Of a DNA stretch of 28,560 nt, positions 7,133-15,208 are shown piece by piece (the stretch's first letter is position 1; each line of letters opens with the position of its first letter). The notes under the pieces are model-generated. The model searched no databases and had not been told where the DNA came from. It saw only the letters and a list, made by a program, of their open reading frames with translations. The stretch spans positions 1 through 28,560 of the forward strand of contig CAZOZX010000016.1 of the NCBI GenBank assembly GCA_964584415.1. Reading direction: 5' to 3'. A program made the position numbers and the translations under genes. The stretch comes from PHAA01 sp964584415. GTDB taxonomy: Bacteria > Bacillota > Syntrophomonadia > Syntrophomonadales > Syntrophomonadaceae.

Positions 7133-7480
7133 CTATCTTTTTACAATTAGGAAAACGCCGATAATCAGGCAGAGGATACCCAGAAACCTAGGCAGGGTGA
7201 AGCTTTCATGCAGGTAGAATACCGATAGGAGCACACCTATAATGGCGGCCAGGCTCAACTGCAGCGGATAGACAATATTGAAGGCTTCCCGGGAGAGAAT
7301 ATAGAACCAGGCCACCGTAGCGATTATGTAAATCAGTATGCCCATGATAATATTGGGCGAAAGGATTATTTTCAAAAAATTGTCGCTACCCAGATACCCA
7401 TATTTAGAGAGTTCTGTTTTCCATAGCATCTGCCCTAGTAAGAGCAGGATTACCTGAAAAAGTATCATTACATAAACCAT
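7133..7480 (-). CDS. SMR/EamA-type small membrane transporter (ArnE/F-like)
   Basis: The 115-residue product has four predicted membrane helices in the order of small multidrug-resistance-type proteins: about 2-20, 41-62, 68-88 and 96-113. The pattern SREAFNIVYPLQLSLAAIIGVLLSVFYLHE followed by LPRFLGILCLIIGVFLI is typical of EamA/SMR half-size carriers, including ArnE/ArnF-like flippases of glycolipids. An AAGGGATG ribosome site precedes the start. It is last in a four-gene minus-strand cluster of glycosyltransferases, 39 bases after the DUF2304 gene. A role in moving a lipid-linked sugar across the membrane therefore fits better than drug efflux. That role is inferred from context. Confidence 0.75.
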   Translation of the reverse strand: MVYVMILFQVILLLLGQMLWKTELSKYGYLGSDNFLKIILSPNIIMGILIYIIATVAWFYILSREAFNIVYPLQLSLAAIIGVLLSVFYLHESFTLPRFLGILCLIIGVFLIVKR

Positions 7481-7519
7481 TACATCATCCCTTACTAAAA
7501 GGTCGGTGATCCCGCCGGT

Positions 7520-7891
7520 TTACCTTGAAGAATTATTCTGGGCGTCTTCCAAATCCCTGACCCGCTTCTCCAGGATAGCCATGGATTGAACCAGTTTGGT
7601 GGTCTTGTCATTCAAACCTGAGATAATTGAAGTAAGAGCTATCAATATGAGCAGTATGGCAAATAGGATAGCCGCGAACAGGGCATTGGAGGGCGTCGAT
7701 ATTCCAACCATACCTGCAAACCTGGTCAATATGCCGGGGAAGACTGCGATGACCGCCATCACCAGCCCGGCTAAAATCCACATCAAGGTATATTTTAAGG
7801 CCAGGGTTTTCTTATGCAGCAGGTAAAATATGGCCGCAAAATATAAGGCTATCCCGACCAGAGCGCTGGTCTGCAGCAGATGGGGAACCAT
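7520..7891 (-). CDS. DUF2304 family membrane protein
   Basis: The 123-residue protein has three hydrophobic helices (about 9-24, 34-53 and 68-92) and a short cytoplasmic coiled C-terminus (KTTKLVQSMAILEKRVRDLED). The K-YTLMWILAGLVM segment and overall length match DUF2304, a family seen beside DPM1-like glycosyltransferases in bacterial polysaccharide loci. Its ATG shares one base with the TAA of the upstream GT2 gene, so the two are translationally coupled. It may be a membrane partner of the glycosyltransferase, but no activity is known. Confidence 0.8.
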   Translation of the reverse strand: MVPHLLQTSALVGIALYFAAIFYLLHKKTLALKYTLMWILAGLVMAVIAVFPGILTRFAGMVGISTPSNALFAAILFAILLILIALTSIISGLNDKTTKLVQSMAILEKRVRDLEDAQNNSSR

Positions 7892-8610
7892 TAGTTATAC
7901 CTCTTGCGAAGGGTAGGCCAATAAATCAAAATGGCCAGGGAGACCTTAATCATATAATAGATGGACCTCCAACTGCTGATCGAGCTCTGTCCCTCAGATC
8001 TATGACGCATTACCACCGGTATTTCAGTAATGCTGGCACCGTGCAGGGCAGCGCAGATAATGGCTTCGGGTTCCGGGTAATCCTGGGCATATTCTTCCGC
8101 GTATATTTCGATGAAACGGCGGTTTACTGCCCTGTAGCCGCTGGTTACGTCTCTGATGTTTACCCCGCAGCAGAGCCTGATCAGTCGGCTTAAGAACCCT
8201 ATACCTGCGCGCCGCGCCCGGGAGGACTGGAACCCTTGTCCCTCCAGGAATCGTGAACCAATCACCACATCGGCCTGTTCATTTCTAAGTAAAGTGACCA
8301 TTTCCTTGATATAGCCGGGGTCATGTTGCCCGTCCCCATCCAGTTGGATAGCAATATGGTAGCCCTTTTCCCGGGCATAACGATAACCGGCCTGCATCCC
8401 GCCTCCTATGCCCAGATTAATGGGCAGGTCCAGGTAATGGAGGTGATGGCGGCAGCAGACATCGCGGGTATTGTCAGTGGATCCGTCATTAATAATTATA
8501 TAATCGGTTCCCGGTGCCTTGCTGCGCAGGTCATCTATTACCCTTTTTATATTTCTTTCCTCGTTGCAGGCCGGTACGATAACCAGGATCCTGCCTTTGT
8601 TATCATTCAT
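7891..8610 (-). CDS. Family 2 glycosyltransferase, DPM1/polyprenyl-phosphate sugar synthase-like
   Basis: The 239-residue GT-A enzyme has the N-terminal nucleotide-sugar fold ILVIVPACNEERNI, NDGS at 41-44 and the metal-binding LDGDGQHD at 90-97. The VIGSR segment and the DVTSGYRAVNR acceptor-side motif of dolichol/undecaprenyl-phosphate sugar synthases come next. Its length is that of soluble members without C-terminal helices. It probably charges undecaprenyl phosphate with a sugar at the cytoplasmic face. It overlaps the upstream membrane glycosyltransferase by eight bases and the downstream DUF2304 by one base. The sugar (glucose, mannose or a derivative) cannot be decided from sequence. 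Confidence 0.88.
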   Translation of the reverse strand: MNDNKGRILVIVPACNEERNIKRVIDDLRSKAPGTDYIIINDGSTDNTRDVCCRHHLHYLDLPINLGIGGGMQAGYRYAREKGYHIAIQLDGDGQHDPGYIKEMVTLLRNEQADVVIGSRFLEGQGFQSSRARRAGIGFLSRLIRLCCGVNIRDVTSGYRAVNRRFIEIYAEEYAQDYPEPEAIICAALHGASITEIPVVMRHRSEGQSSISSWRSIYYMIKVSLAILIYWPTLRKRYN

Positions 8611-10078
8611 TAATAGGCGTATCCATTTCTGTTTTGTAGTGAACCGGATGTTGGTCCAGGAAGACTAGGGCGATCATAATAATAAGCGGTATAGCCGGAT
8701 AATTATAGCGCTGGATCGAAGTCAACCCGAGATGTACCGCCATGATACCGCAAACCGGCAGAATCAAACCAAATAACCGGTACACTTTATCATGGTATTT
8801 ATTTTGGCCGATCCAAAATAAAGAACTGATGCAGATATAGATAAAGTACAAAGCCAGTAATCGGTACAACCAAAACGACATCGCTCCCCAGGACAGGATC
8901 AGGCCCGGTACTTGGCCGGTTTGAACCAGGTCCGGTTCCGCGGTATAGCCGAGCAGCTCCCGGTAAAATAGATCGCTGTTACCCATCAGGTTGTTAGTCT
9001 TCATGGCCAGCAGCAGGGTAAGAGTGGCGCTATCATAGGATTGGTAGCGTTCTAATCCCATTTGCAGGAGGATGGGCTGTACTGTCTCTATCGGGTTTTC
9101 AGCAATAACTCGATCCTGAATCGCACTGGATTCTGCATCCCATTGACCGAAGGTGTTGATATTGGCCCCTTCATAAACTGACCAGCCATAGCTGGGTTTG
9201 GATACCTCCGGCAAGATCTGGTGGGTATATAGGGCTAGTCCCCACTGGGAAATCAGGTAACCGGATAACATTAAACCCAGCATACCAAACCGCCGTACAA
9301 ATGGATAGTGCTTCCTGCTGCAGCGATCAAAAGCGAGGAAACCAATCACCAGGGCGATTATAAATATGACCGTAACCGGCCGTACTGTTTGGGACAGACC
9401 GAGAACGCATCCAGACAAAAGCAGGCTGCTTAACAAAAGTATTCCCCCGGTTGCAATTCCGTACATAAAAAGTGCCAGTCCGGTCAGCAGGAAGAAGATA
9501 TACATGGGCTCAGAAGCCAGGGATACCGAGTAACAGATGTTGTTGGGCCATAAAGCGTAAATTGCTGCGGCCAGGAAAGCCGTACCGGGACGGAGAAAGC
9601 GGCGGGCGATAAAGTAAAGGGCGATTACCGCGCCGGTATAGAAAAATACATTCATATAGAGACCAGTGGAGAGGGAGGCGCCAAAAATTTTGAAACCCAG
9701 CGCAAAAATCCCACAGATAACCGGGACGTTGGCGGCGGCTGCACCAAAATAAAGCTGCCACTCGCGGGATACGCTATAAGAATCAAAAATGGAGAGGCTG
9801 TTTACCAGATAGGTGGCGTAATCACTGGTCTGGGCGATGGATACTGATTGCAGCAGGTAAATGCGGGGAACTGCCGCCAGGAGTATCAACCACAGAATAG
9901 CCCAGCCCGTTCGCAGGTCGAATTTGGAATCAGCCATACGTTTGATTAGCAGGCCAATTATAGCGATTAAGGCCAGTCCGGACGCGTGGACGGGAAAGGC
10001 ATTGCGGTTGTTAATGACAGGAAAAGCCAGCTGGGCACAGACCATGAACAATCCAGCCCAGGTGAAGCTGATCAACAT
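8603..10078 (-). CDS. Multi-spanning GT39/ArnT-like membrane glycosyltransferase
   Basis: The 491-residue protein has around a dozen hydrophobic helices. Between the early helices an extracytoplasmic loop carries SIAQTSDYATYLVNSLSIF (Asp86), placed like the catalytic acidic residue of GT-C enzymes (PMT_2/ArnT/GT39). Later hallmarks include YFIARRFLRPGTAFLAAAIYALWPNNICYS. Such enzymes transfer a sugar from a polyprenyl-phosphate donor to an acceptor on the outer side, which fits the DPM1-like synthase that overlaps this gene by eight bases. An in-frame stop upstream with no intervening start codon leaves the ATG at 10078 as the first possible start; its ribosome site is poor. It is the first gene of the cluster. 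The acceptor (cell-wall polymer, lipid or protein) is unknown. Confidence 0.75.
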   Translation of the reverse strand: MLISFTWAGLFMVCAQLAFPVINNRNAFPVHASGLALIAIIGLLIKRMADSKFDLRTGWAILWLILLAAVPRIYLLQSVSIAQTSDYATYLVNSLSIFDSYSVSREWQLYFGAAAANVPVICGIFALGFKIFGASLSTGLYMNVFFYTGAVIALYFIARRFLRPGTAFLAAAIYALWPNNICYSVSLASEPMYIFFLLTGLALFMYGIATGGILLLSSLLLSGCVLGLSQTVRPVTVIFIIALVIGFLAFDRCSRKHYPFVRRFGMLGLMLSGYLISQWGLALYTHQILPEVSKPSYGWSVYEGANINTFGQWDAESSAIQDRVIAENPIETVQPILLQMGLERYQSYDSATLTLLLAMKTNNLMGNSDLFYRELLGYTAEPDLVQTGQVPGLILSWGAMSFWLYRLLALYFIYICISSLFWIGQNKYHDKVYRLFGLILPVCGIMAVHLGLTSIQRYNYPAIPLIIMIALVFLDQHPVHYKTEMDTPINE

Positions 10079-10185
10079 AAAAGTCTGCTGGGCACATTTA
10101 GATATTCGGTTAGCAGCAGTGTTGACGTCTATTTCTAAAAACCTCGATCAATCAATTGTAAAATATGTTCTGCTTTAAATTCGGC

Positions 10186-10191
10186 ATTATA
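10186..10191 (-). promoter_or_regulatory. Candidate -10 of the glycan-modification cluster
   Basis: TATAAT on the minus strand stands about 110 bases before the first gene of the cluster. No good -35 is visible at 16-18 bases. The rest of the 252-bp gap (10079-10330) holds nothing else I can support. Confidence 0.3.
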
Positions 10192-10330
10192 GCCAGATAT
10201 CCTGTTTGGTTCTATAAATCGCCTTACCGAACGCCTATTTATTATCGTAACATTGGCTGGGAATAAATCTTAATTCTGAAAGGTAAGAACAGCGCAGTAT
10301 GCTTGATGGCTGAATGGAGGTTGGCCGGGA

Positions 10331-10795
10331 TCAGCTTTCACTATCATCATAGATAATAGCTGATTTATCCTGGACATCTACAGATGCTCCCCGGTTCAGG
10401 AGTTTCTCGCAGGAATTTTCTATGGTATCCAAAATGCCCCCGGTATCTCGAAAACCGTCAGGCCTGATTTCCCACAGACACTGGTCGAAATGTTCCTCGG
10501 CGACGTACAGGTCGCAGTTGGTGCCCCCGCAGGATATACGAAAATCGGTGGCGGAGATCAGAAACCTAAAAAAGCGCACTTTTTTGAAACCTTCACTAAC
10601 TTGATGGTAGATTATTCTGAACTGACAGTCAGCACCTGGAGTAGTGAGGGGCAGACGGTCCAGGGCGTAAAGCGCATTTCCCAAACCAATAACTTGCCGG
10701 GGGTTGATATCTGGATGTTGGAGTAAACGCCAGGCGACATTTTTAGCGACAACGATCGCGTAATAATCATCGTCATTCATTTCAAACCTATCCAC
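10331..10795 (-). CDS. Hypothetical protein, 154 residues
   Basis: I do not recognise this family. The start is GTG at 10795, with AAGGATG upstream; the in-frame ATG at codon 6 is an alternative with a weaker site. The soluble, acidic product starts with helical content (YYAIVVAKNVAWRLLQHPD) and has a central beta-rich part (CQFRIIYHQVSEGFKKVRFFRFLISATDFRISCGGTNCDLYVAEEHFDQCLWEI). Five cysteines (CQ, SCGG, NCDL, QCLW, SCEK) are spread without a CxxC pair. Its tail, about 136-154, is acidic. It is a single gene with its own promoter and is divergent from sbcD. No function can be assigned. Confidence 0.7.
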   Translation of the reverse strand: MDRFEMNDDDYYAIVVAKNVAWRLLQHPDINPRQVIGLGNALYALDRLPLTTPGADCQFRIIYHQVSEGFKKVRFFRFLISATDFRISCGGTNCDLYVAEEHFDQCLWEIRPDGFRDTGGILDTIENSCEKLLNRGASVDVQDKSAIIYDDSES

Positions 10796-10825
10796 TCAAC
10801 CCATCCTTTCTGTGCTTTTTCCTAC

Positions 10826-10855
10826 ATTATACCTATATTTCCTCTATTCAATCAA
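10826..10855 (-). promoter_or_regulatory. Promoter of the 154-residue hypothetical gene
   Basis: On the minus strand TTGATT (10850-10855), an 18-base spacer and a perfect TATAAT (10826-10831) lie about 30 bases before the GTG start. This is one of the better promoter matches in the window. Confidence 0.6.
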
Positions 10856-10885
10856 AAATACATAATCCTAAATATCGACAAGATA

Positions 10886-10891
10886 TATAAT
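10886..10891 (+). promoter_or_regulatory. Candidate -10 of the sbcDC operon
   Basis: TATAAT lies 34 bases before the GTG start of sbcD. The hexamer 17 bases upstream (TAATCC) does not resemble a -35, so support is limited to the -10. Confidence 0.3.
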
Positions 10892-10925
10892 GGGAGAGGT
10901 GGTAGCAGCGGGAGGAGGAAACCTG

Positions 10926-12071
10926 GTGAAATTAATACATATAGCTGATCTGCACATCGGCAAGAGGATCTATGAATACAGCCTGCTGGAAGACCAGCGC
11001 TGCATATTGGAGCAAATATTGGATATCTGTGAAGAATTAAAGCCGGACGGGATCCTGATTGCCGGGGACGTTTATGATAAGTCTATACCGACGGCGGAAG
11101 CGGTAGAACTGCTGGATGAATTTTTGACCTCCATTGCCGGACGTGGTATACCTTGTTGGGTCATCAGCGGCAATCACGATTCAGCCGAGCGGCTGGCGTT
11201 TGGTTCCCGAATTATGGCCGCCCGGGGTATCTACATGGCGAGATTATTCGATGGCCGCCTGAATCCCACCACCTTGCAAGACCAATACGGTCTCATCGAC
11301 ATATATTTATTGCCATTTACTAAACCTGCGCAGGTGCGCCGTTTTTATCCTGAGATGGAGATCGGCAGCTATGAAGCGGCAGTCAAAACGGTAATCGATA
11401 ATTCGGGCCTGGATACCACCCGCCGAAATGTATTGGTAGCTCACCAATTTATAACCAGCGGGGGGATTGAGCCGGAGAGGTGCGAGTCGGAAAGCATTTC
11501 CGTGGGGGGCGTTGACAATATCGACAGCGTTATATTTGAGGGGTTTGATTATGTAGCACTTGGGCACCTCCATAGCCCCCAATCGATTGGGCGGGATACT
11601 ATCCGCTACGCGGGTTCTCCGCTTAAATACTCCTTCTCCGAAGTGCGGCAGAGTAAATCCCTTACGGTAGTGGAGCTGAAGGAGAAAGGCCAGGTTACCG
11701 TGCAGAAGGTGCCTTTCAAGCCGCGGCGAGACATGCGCCATATTAAAGGACCGATCAGCAGCCTGCTGGACCCGTCTGTTTACCTGGGAACCGATACGGA
11801 TGATTACCTGCAGGTGACCTTGACCGATGATGATTATATCATAGACGCCATAGGTAAGGTACGAGCGGTTTATCCTAATGTTCTGCAGCTTGATTATGAT
11901 AACCGGCGATCTCGGGTTATAAATAATGAAACCCAGCCTGCCGATATATCCCAGAAAACGGCGCTGCAGCTATTTGCGGATTTCTTTCAGCTGCAGAATA
12001 ATATGGAACTCAGTATTGAACAAGCCGATATCGTTAGCCAAATACTGGCCCAGACCGGGGGGGAAGAATAA
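10926..12071 (+). CDS. sbcD: Exonuclease SbcD (Mre11-type nuclease subunit)
   Basis: SbcD is the metallophosphoesterase subunit of the SbcCD (Mre11-Rad50-like) complex, which opens DNA hairpins and trims protein-blocked ends. The Mn-binding motifs are all present: Asp8-x-His10, GDVYD (Asp48), GNHDS (82-86) and the late GHLH pair (His214, His216). The frame opens at 10890, but the GTG at 10926 follows GGAGGAGG and gives the canonical MKLIHIADLHIGK start; the result is 381 residues, a normal size. The stop overlaps the sbcC ATG by one base (TAATG), so the subunits are translationally coupled. Confidence 0.95.
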   Translation: MKLIHIADLHIGKRIYEYSLLEDQRCILEQILDICEELKPDGILIAGDVYDKSIPTAEAVELLDEFLTSIAGRGIPCWVISGNHDSAERLAFGSRIMAARGIYMARLFDGRLNPTTLQDQYGLIDIYLLPFTKPAQVRRFYPEMEIGSYEAAVKTVIDNSGLDTTRRNVLVAHQFITSGGIEPERCESESISVGGVDNIDSVIFEGFDYVALGHLHSPQSIGRDTIRYAGSPLKYSFSEVRQSKSLTVVELKEKGQVTVQKVPFKPRRDMRHIKGPISSLLDPSVYLGTDTDDYLQVTLTDDDYIIDAIGKVRAVYPNVLQLDYDNRRSRVINNETQPADISQKTALQLFADFFQLQNNMELSIEQADIVSQILAQTGGEE

Positions 12072-15000
12072 TGAAGCCGGTCAAGATTACCATGTGCGCC
12101 TTTGGTCCTTATGCCAGAACCGTGGAAGTGCCGCTGGCCGATTTCGGTGACAGCGGTCTATTCCTGATTACCGGGGATACAGGAGCCGGCAAGACTACTA
12201 TATTTGATGCCATTACTTTTGCCCTTTATGGGGAAGCCAGCGGGAATAACCGGGAAAGCTCCATGCTACGCAGCGACTTTGCTGCACCGGAGGACCGAAC
12301 CTGGGTTAGGCTGGATTTTGCCTATCGCGATCGATTGTATAGAGTTGAACGTAGCCCTCGTTACCAGCGGGCCAAGAAAAGCGGTACCGGGATGACCTGG
12401 GAGAATGCCAATGCCGTTCTGAACTTGCCTGATGGTAAAGTGATAACAGGATATACTGCGGTTTCCGACGCAGTTAAAGATATTATCGGTATCGACCGCA
12501 ACCAATTTGGCCAGATTGCCATGATCGCCCAGGGGGATTTTCTGAAATTATTGCTGGCTAACACCGAGGAGCGGGGCAAGATTTTCCGCAAGGTTTTCAA
12601 TACTGAGATGTTTCAGCAGTTCCAATATGAATTGAAAAACCAGGCCAGCCTGCTGAGAAATCGTTATGAGGATTTGCGCAGGAGCATTTTGCAGTATGCG
12701 GCTGGATTCGATTGTCCGCCTGACCACTCTATGTATGCCGAGTTAGAGATGCTTAAAGATGAAAACAACATTAATAACCTGGACAGATATCTTAGCTGTC
12801 TGCAAAGCTTGATTGATGAGGACCAGCAGCTGCAACAGGCAGAGAGCAGTCTCAATGAAAACTCCAGAAAAGAGCTGACCAGAATCAGCCAGCAGATTGC
12901 AACCGCTGATGCCGACAACCAGCGCCTGGATCGCTTGGAGCAGGCCCGGAAGCGTGTAACGGAATTAGAAGGGCGGCAAAAAGAATTCAGCCAAAAAGCT
13001 GAACAACTGCAAGCGGCTGAAAATGCTTTATATCACCTAAAACCGGTGGCTGATGAATTGCAGCAGGCATGGAAATCGGCCAGTGATTATATTTCCCGCC
13101 TAAAGGAGCAAAAGGAAGGGTTGGAATCGGATAAAAATAGGTTAGTTGAATGGCAGCTAAAATGGCAGACGGAGAAAGACCGGGAGCCGGAGCGGGATGC
13201 TCTGGTGGCGGCAATTAGTGCCGTCCAGGACTCCCTAGAGCAATACAAGGAATTGGATCTACGGCTGAAAGAGATCAAGGCGCTGGACCAAAGATTAAAA
13301 GAGCAGCAGACCCGGTTGGAAAACCTGCAAGCCAAGCGGGAAACTCTGGTTGGAACCGAAGAGAAACTCAAAAAGGTACTGGAGGATTGCCAGGACATAG
13401 AGGTGAAAGCTGAACGGGCCAGGAACAACCTGGCTGAATGGGAGCGCCGCCGTGAAGGGTTACGGGAATTGTCCGGTATTGCAGCCCAGATAGAAACCGA
13501 TCGCAGCAAATTAGTGAGTGCCCAGCACGAATATGAAGCTGCCTTGGAAATGAGTCAGGTTTTATCAGCTGCTTATGAGCAGATAGAAATCGCCTTCCTG
13601 AATGAGCAGGCCGGGATTATAGCTGAGCGCTTGACGCCAGGGGAGCCCTGCCCGGTCTGCGGTTCATCCACTCATCCCCATCCGGCCCAATTGAGTGCCC
13701 AATCGCCCAGCGAGGCTCAGCTGCGGAAGTCCAAAAAGGAAGCTGCTGCGGCTCGTGATCGTACCTATGAGGCCAATCAAGCGGCGGCCAACTGGCGGGT
13801 GGGTTTGGAAGCCAAAACCGAGGCCTTGCTTAAGAATGTACAGGCCTTGCTGGGTGAAGTGGCAGTTGAGGAGATCCCAGCCCGCTTAGCCTTAGAAATA
13901 CACCGGGCCGAAGAAGAATGGGCCAAATGGTCGGAGCAGGCAGCTAAACTCGGCAATCTGGCTAAGAAGAAGATAATCTGGCAATCAGAACTAAATGAGA
14001 CCGTTAAGATTCTAGCTGAACTGGTCCATGATTTGAACGATCTTGATAAAGAGGTCGGGGAAACCAGGATGTCCCGGGGCATTCTGGAAGCTAAAGCTAA
14101 TTCCACCCGGGCTCGACTAGGATTTAACAGCCGGACGGATGCCGAGAAAGATATGAGAATCCGCACGGTCGCCCTGGAGAATATGAAAAAATCCCTGGCG
14201 GCAGCGGAAAAGGAAGTCAACGAAGGCCGGGCGGCGCTTGAGAATAGGCAGGGAATCTTAATTGAACTGACCGGGAGCTTGACCACCGCCAAGACCGCAT
14301 TGAGCGAAGTGCAGTTAAAATTTGCCCAGGTGTTAAAGGCGAGGGGATTTGATGATGAGCAGCATTACCAGCAGAGTTTAAGATCGGAGCAGGATATCCA
14401 GGAACTAAGGACGGACCTGGACCAATACAAAATAATAGTGCAGGAGGCCCGAGCCGAGGTCACAACCCTTGTTGCCGAAACGGAACAAGCTGCTTTTATT
14501 GATACCACGGCTCTGAAAGAGCGGAAAGAAGGGTTGGAGAAGGCCAGTACAGCGGCAGAAGAACGGCTGCGGATCATTTTCAGCCGTATCAACACTAATT
14601 CCAATCTGCTGGCCAAGATCGGAACCCGCCGCCAGGAAATGGCTGAGACGGAACAAGCTTACCAGGGTATGCGGGTCCTATCCGACACTGCTAACGGCGA
14701 CCTGAAGGGACGTCCCCGGTTAGCCTTTGAGCAATATGTCCAAGCTGCCTACTTTAATCAAGTGATTGCCGAGGCTAATAAGCGCTTTTCCTATATGACC
14801 GGGGGAAGGTTTGTGCTGATCCGCAAAGAGGAGGCCGGTAACCTGCGCAGCCAGACCGGGCTGGAATTGGACGTGATAGATAACTACACCGGCAAAAGCC
14901 GCAGCGTTAAGACTTTGTCCGGGGGAGAATCGTTCAAGGCCTCACTGGCTATGGCCTTGGGATTATCGGATATGATCCAGCGGTTCGCCGGCGGCATCAA

Positions 15001-15205
15001 AATCGATACCATGTTTGTGGATGAGGGCTTTGGAGCCCTTGACCCCGAATCGTTGGAACAGGCTATCGAGGTACTGCTGGGACTGACCAGCGGCAGCCGC
15101 TTGGTTGGAATCATTTCCCACGTGAGTGAGCTGCGGGAGCGGATCGATAAAAAGCTGGTGGTCCAAAAAGGCATGACTGGCAGCAACATTACCCTGGTGG
15201 TGTAG
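12071..15205 (+). CDS. sbcC: Exonuclease SbcC (Rad50-type ATPase subunit)
   Basis: The 1044-residue SMC-like ATPase pairs with SbcD. The Walker A motif GDTGAGKT is at 35-42 and a Q-loop-like NQFGQIAMIAQGDF lies near 140-155. Two long coiled-coil arms flank a zinc hook CPVC at 527-530 (context EPCPVCGSSTHPHP). The C-terminal lobe has the ABC signature LSGGES at 949-954 and Walker B with Asp984-Glu985 (TMFVDEGFGALD). Length and order are those of complete SbcC proteins, with no sign of damage. It starts within the sbcD stop codon, and three bases after its own stop a polysaccharide deacetylase begins. Confidence 0.96.
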   Translation: MKPVKITMCAFGPYARTVEVPLADFGDSGLFLITGDTGAGKTTIFDAITFALYGEASGNNRESSMLRSDFAAPEDRTWVRLDFAYRDRLYRVERSPRYQRAKKSGTGMTWENANAVLNLPDGKVITGYTAVSDAVKDIIGIDRNQFGQIAMIAQGDFLKLLLANTEERGKIFRKVFNTEMFQQFQYELKNQASLLRNRYEDLRRSILQYAAGFDCPPDHSMYAELEMLKDENNINNLDRYLSCLQSLIDEDQQLQQAESSLNENSRKELTRISQQIATADADNQRLDRLEQARKRVTELEGRQKEFSQKAEQLQAAENALYHLKPVADELQQAWKSASDYISRLKEQKEGLESDKNRLVEWQLKWQTEKDREPERDALVAAISAVQDSLEQYKELDLRLKEIKALDQRLKEQQTRLENLQAKRETLVGTEEKLKKVLEDCQDIEVKAERARNNLAEWERRREGLRELSGIAAQIETDRSKLVSAQHEYEAALEMSQVLSAAYEQIEIAFLNEQAGIIAERLTPGEPCPVCGSSTHPHPAQLSAQSPSEAQLRKSKKEAAAARDRTYEANQAAANWRVGLEAKTEALLKNVQALLGEVAVEEIPARLALEIHRAEEEWAKWSEQAAKLGNLAKKKIIWQSELNETVKILAELVHDLNDLDKEVGETRMSRGILEAKANSTRARLGFNSRTDAEKDMRIRTVALENMKKSLAAAEKEVNEGRAALENRQGILIELTGSLTTAKTALSEVQLKFAQVLKARGFDDEQHYQQSLRSEQDIQELRTDLDQYKIIVQEARAEVTTLVAETEQAAFIDTTALKERKEGLEKASTAAEERLRIIFSRINTNSNLLAKIGTRRQEMAETEQAYQGMRVLSDTANGDLKGRPRLAFEQYVQAAYFNQVIAEANKRFSYMTGGRFVLIRKEEAGNLRSQTGLELDVIDNYTGKSRSVKTLSGGESFKASLAMALGLSDMIQRFAGGIKIDTMFVDEGFGALDPESLEQAIEVLLGLTSGSRLVGIISHVSELRERIDKKLVVQKGMTGSNITLVV

Positions 15206-15208
15206 ATA

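Noticed and set aside
10139..10275. Minus-strand open stretch of about 42 codons in the gap before the glycan cluster, containing INRRSVRRFIEP and EHILQLIDRGF.
   Set aside because: It looks protein-like, but no ATG, GTG or TTG and no ribosome site opens it. At best it is a gene remnant; it is too short to call a pseudogene.
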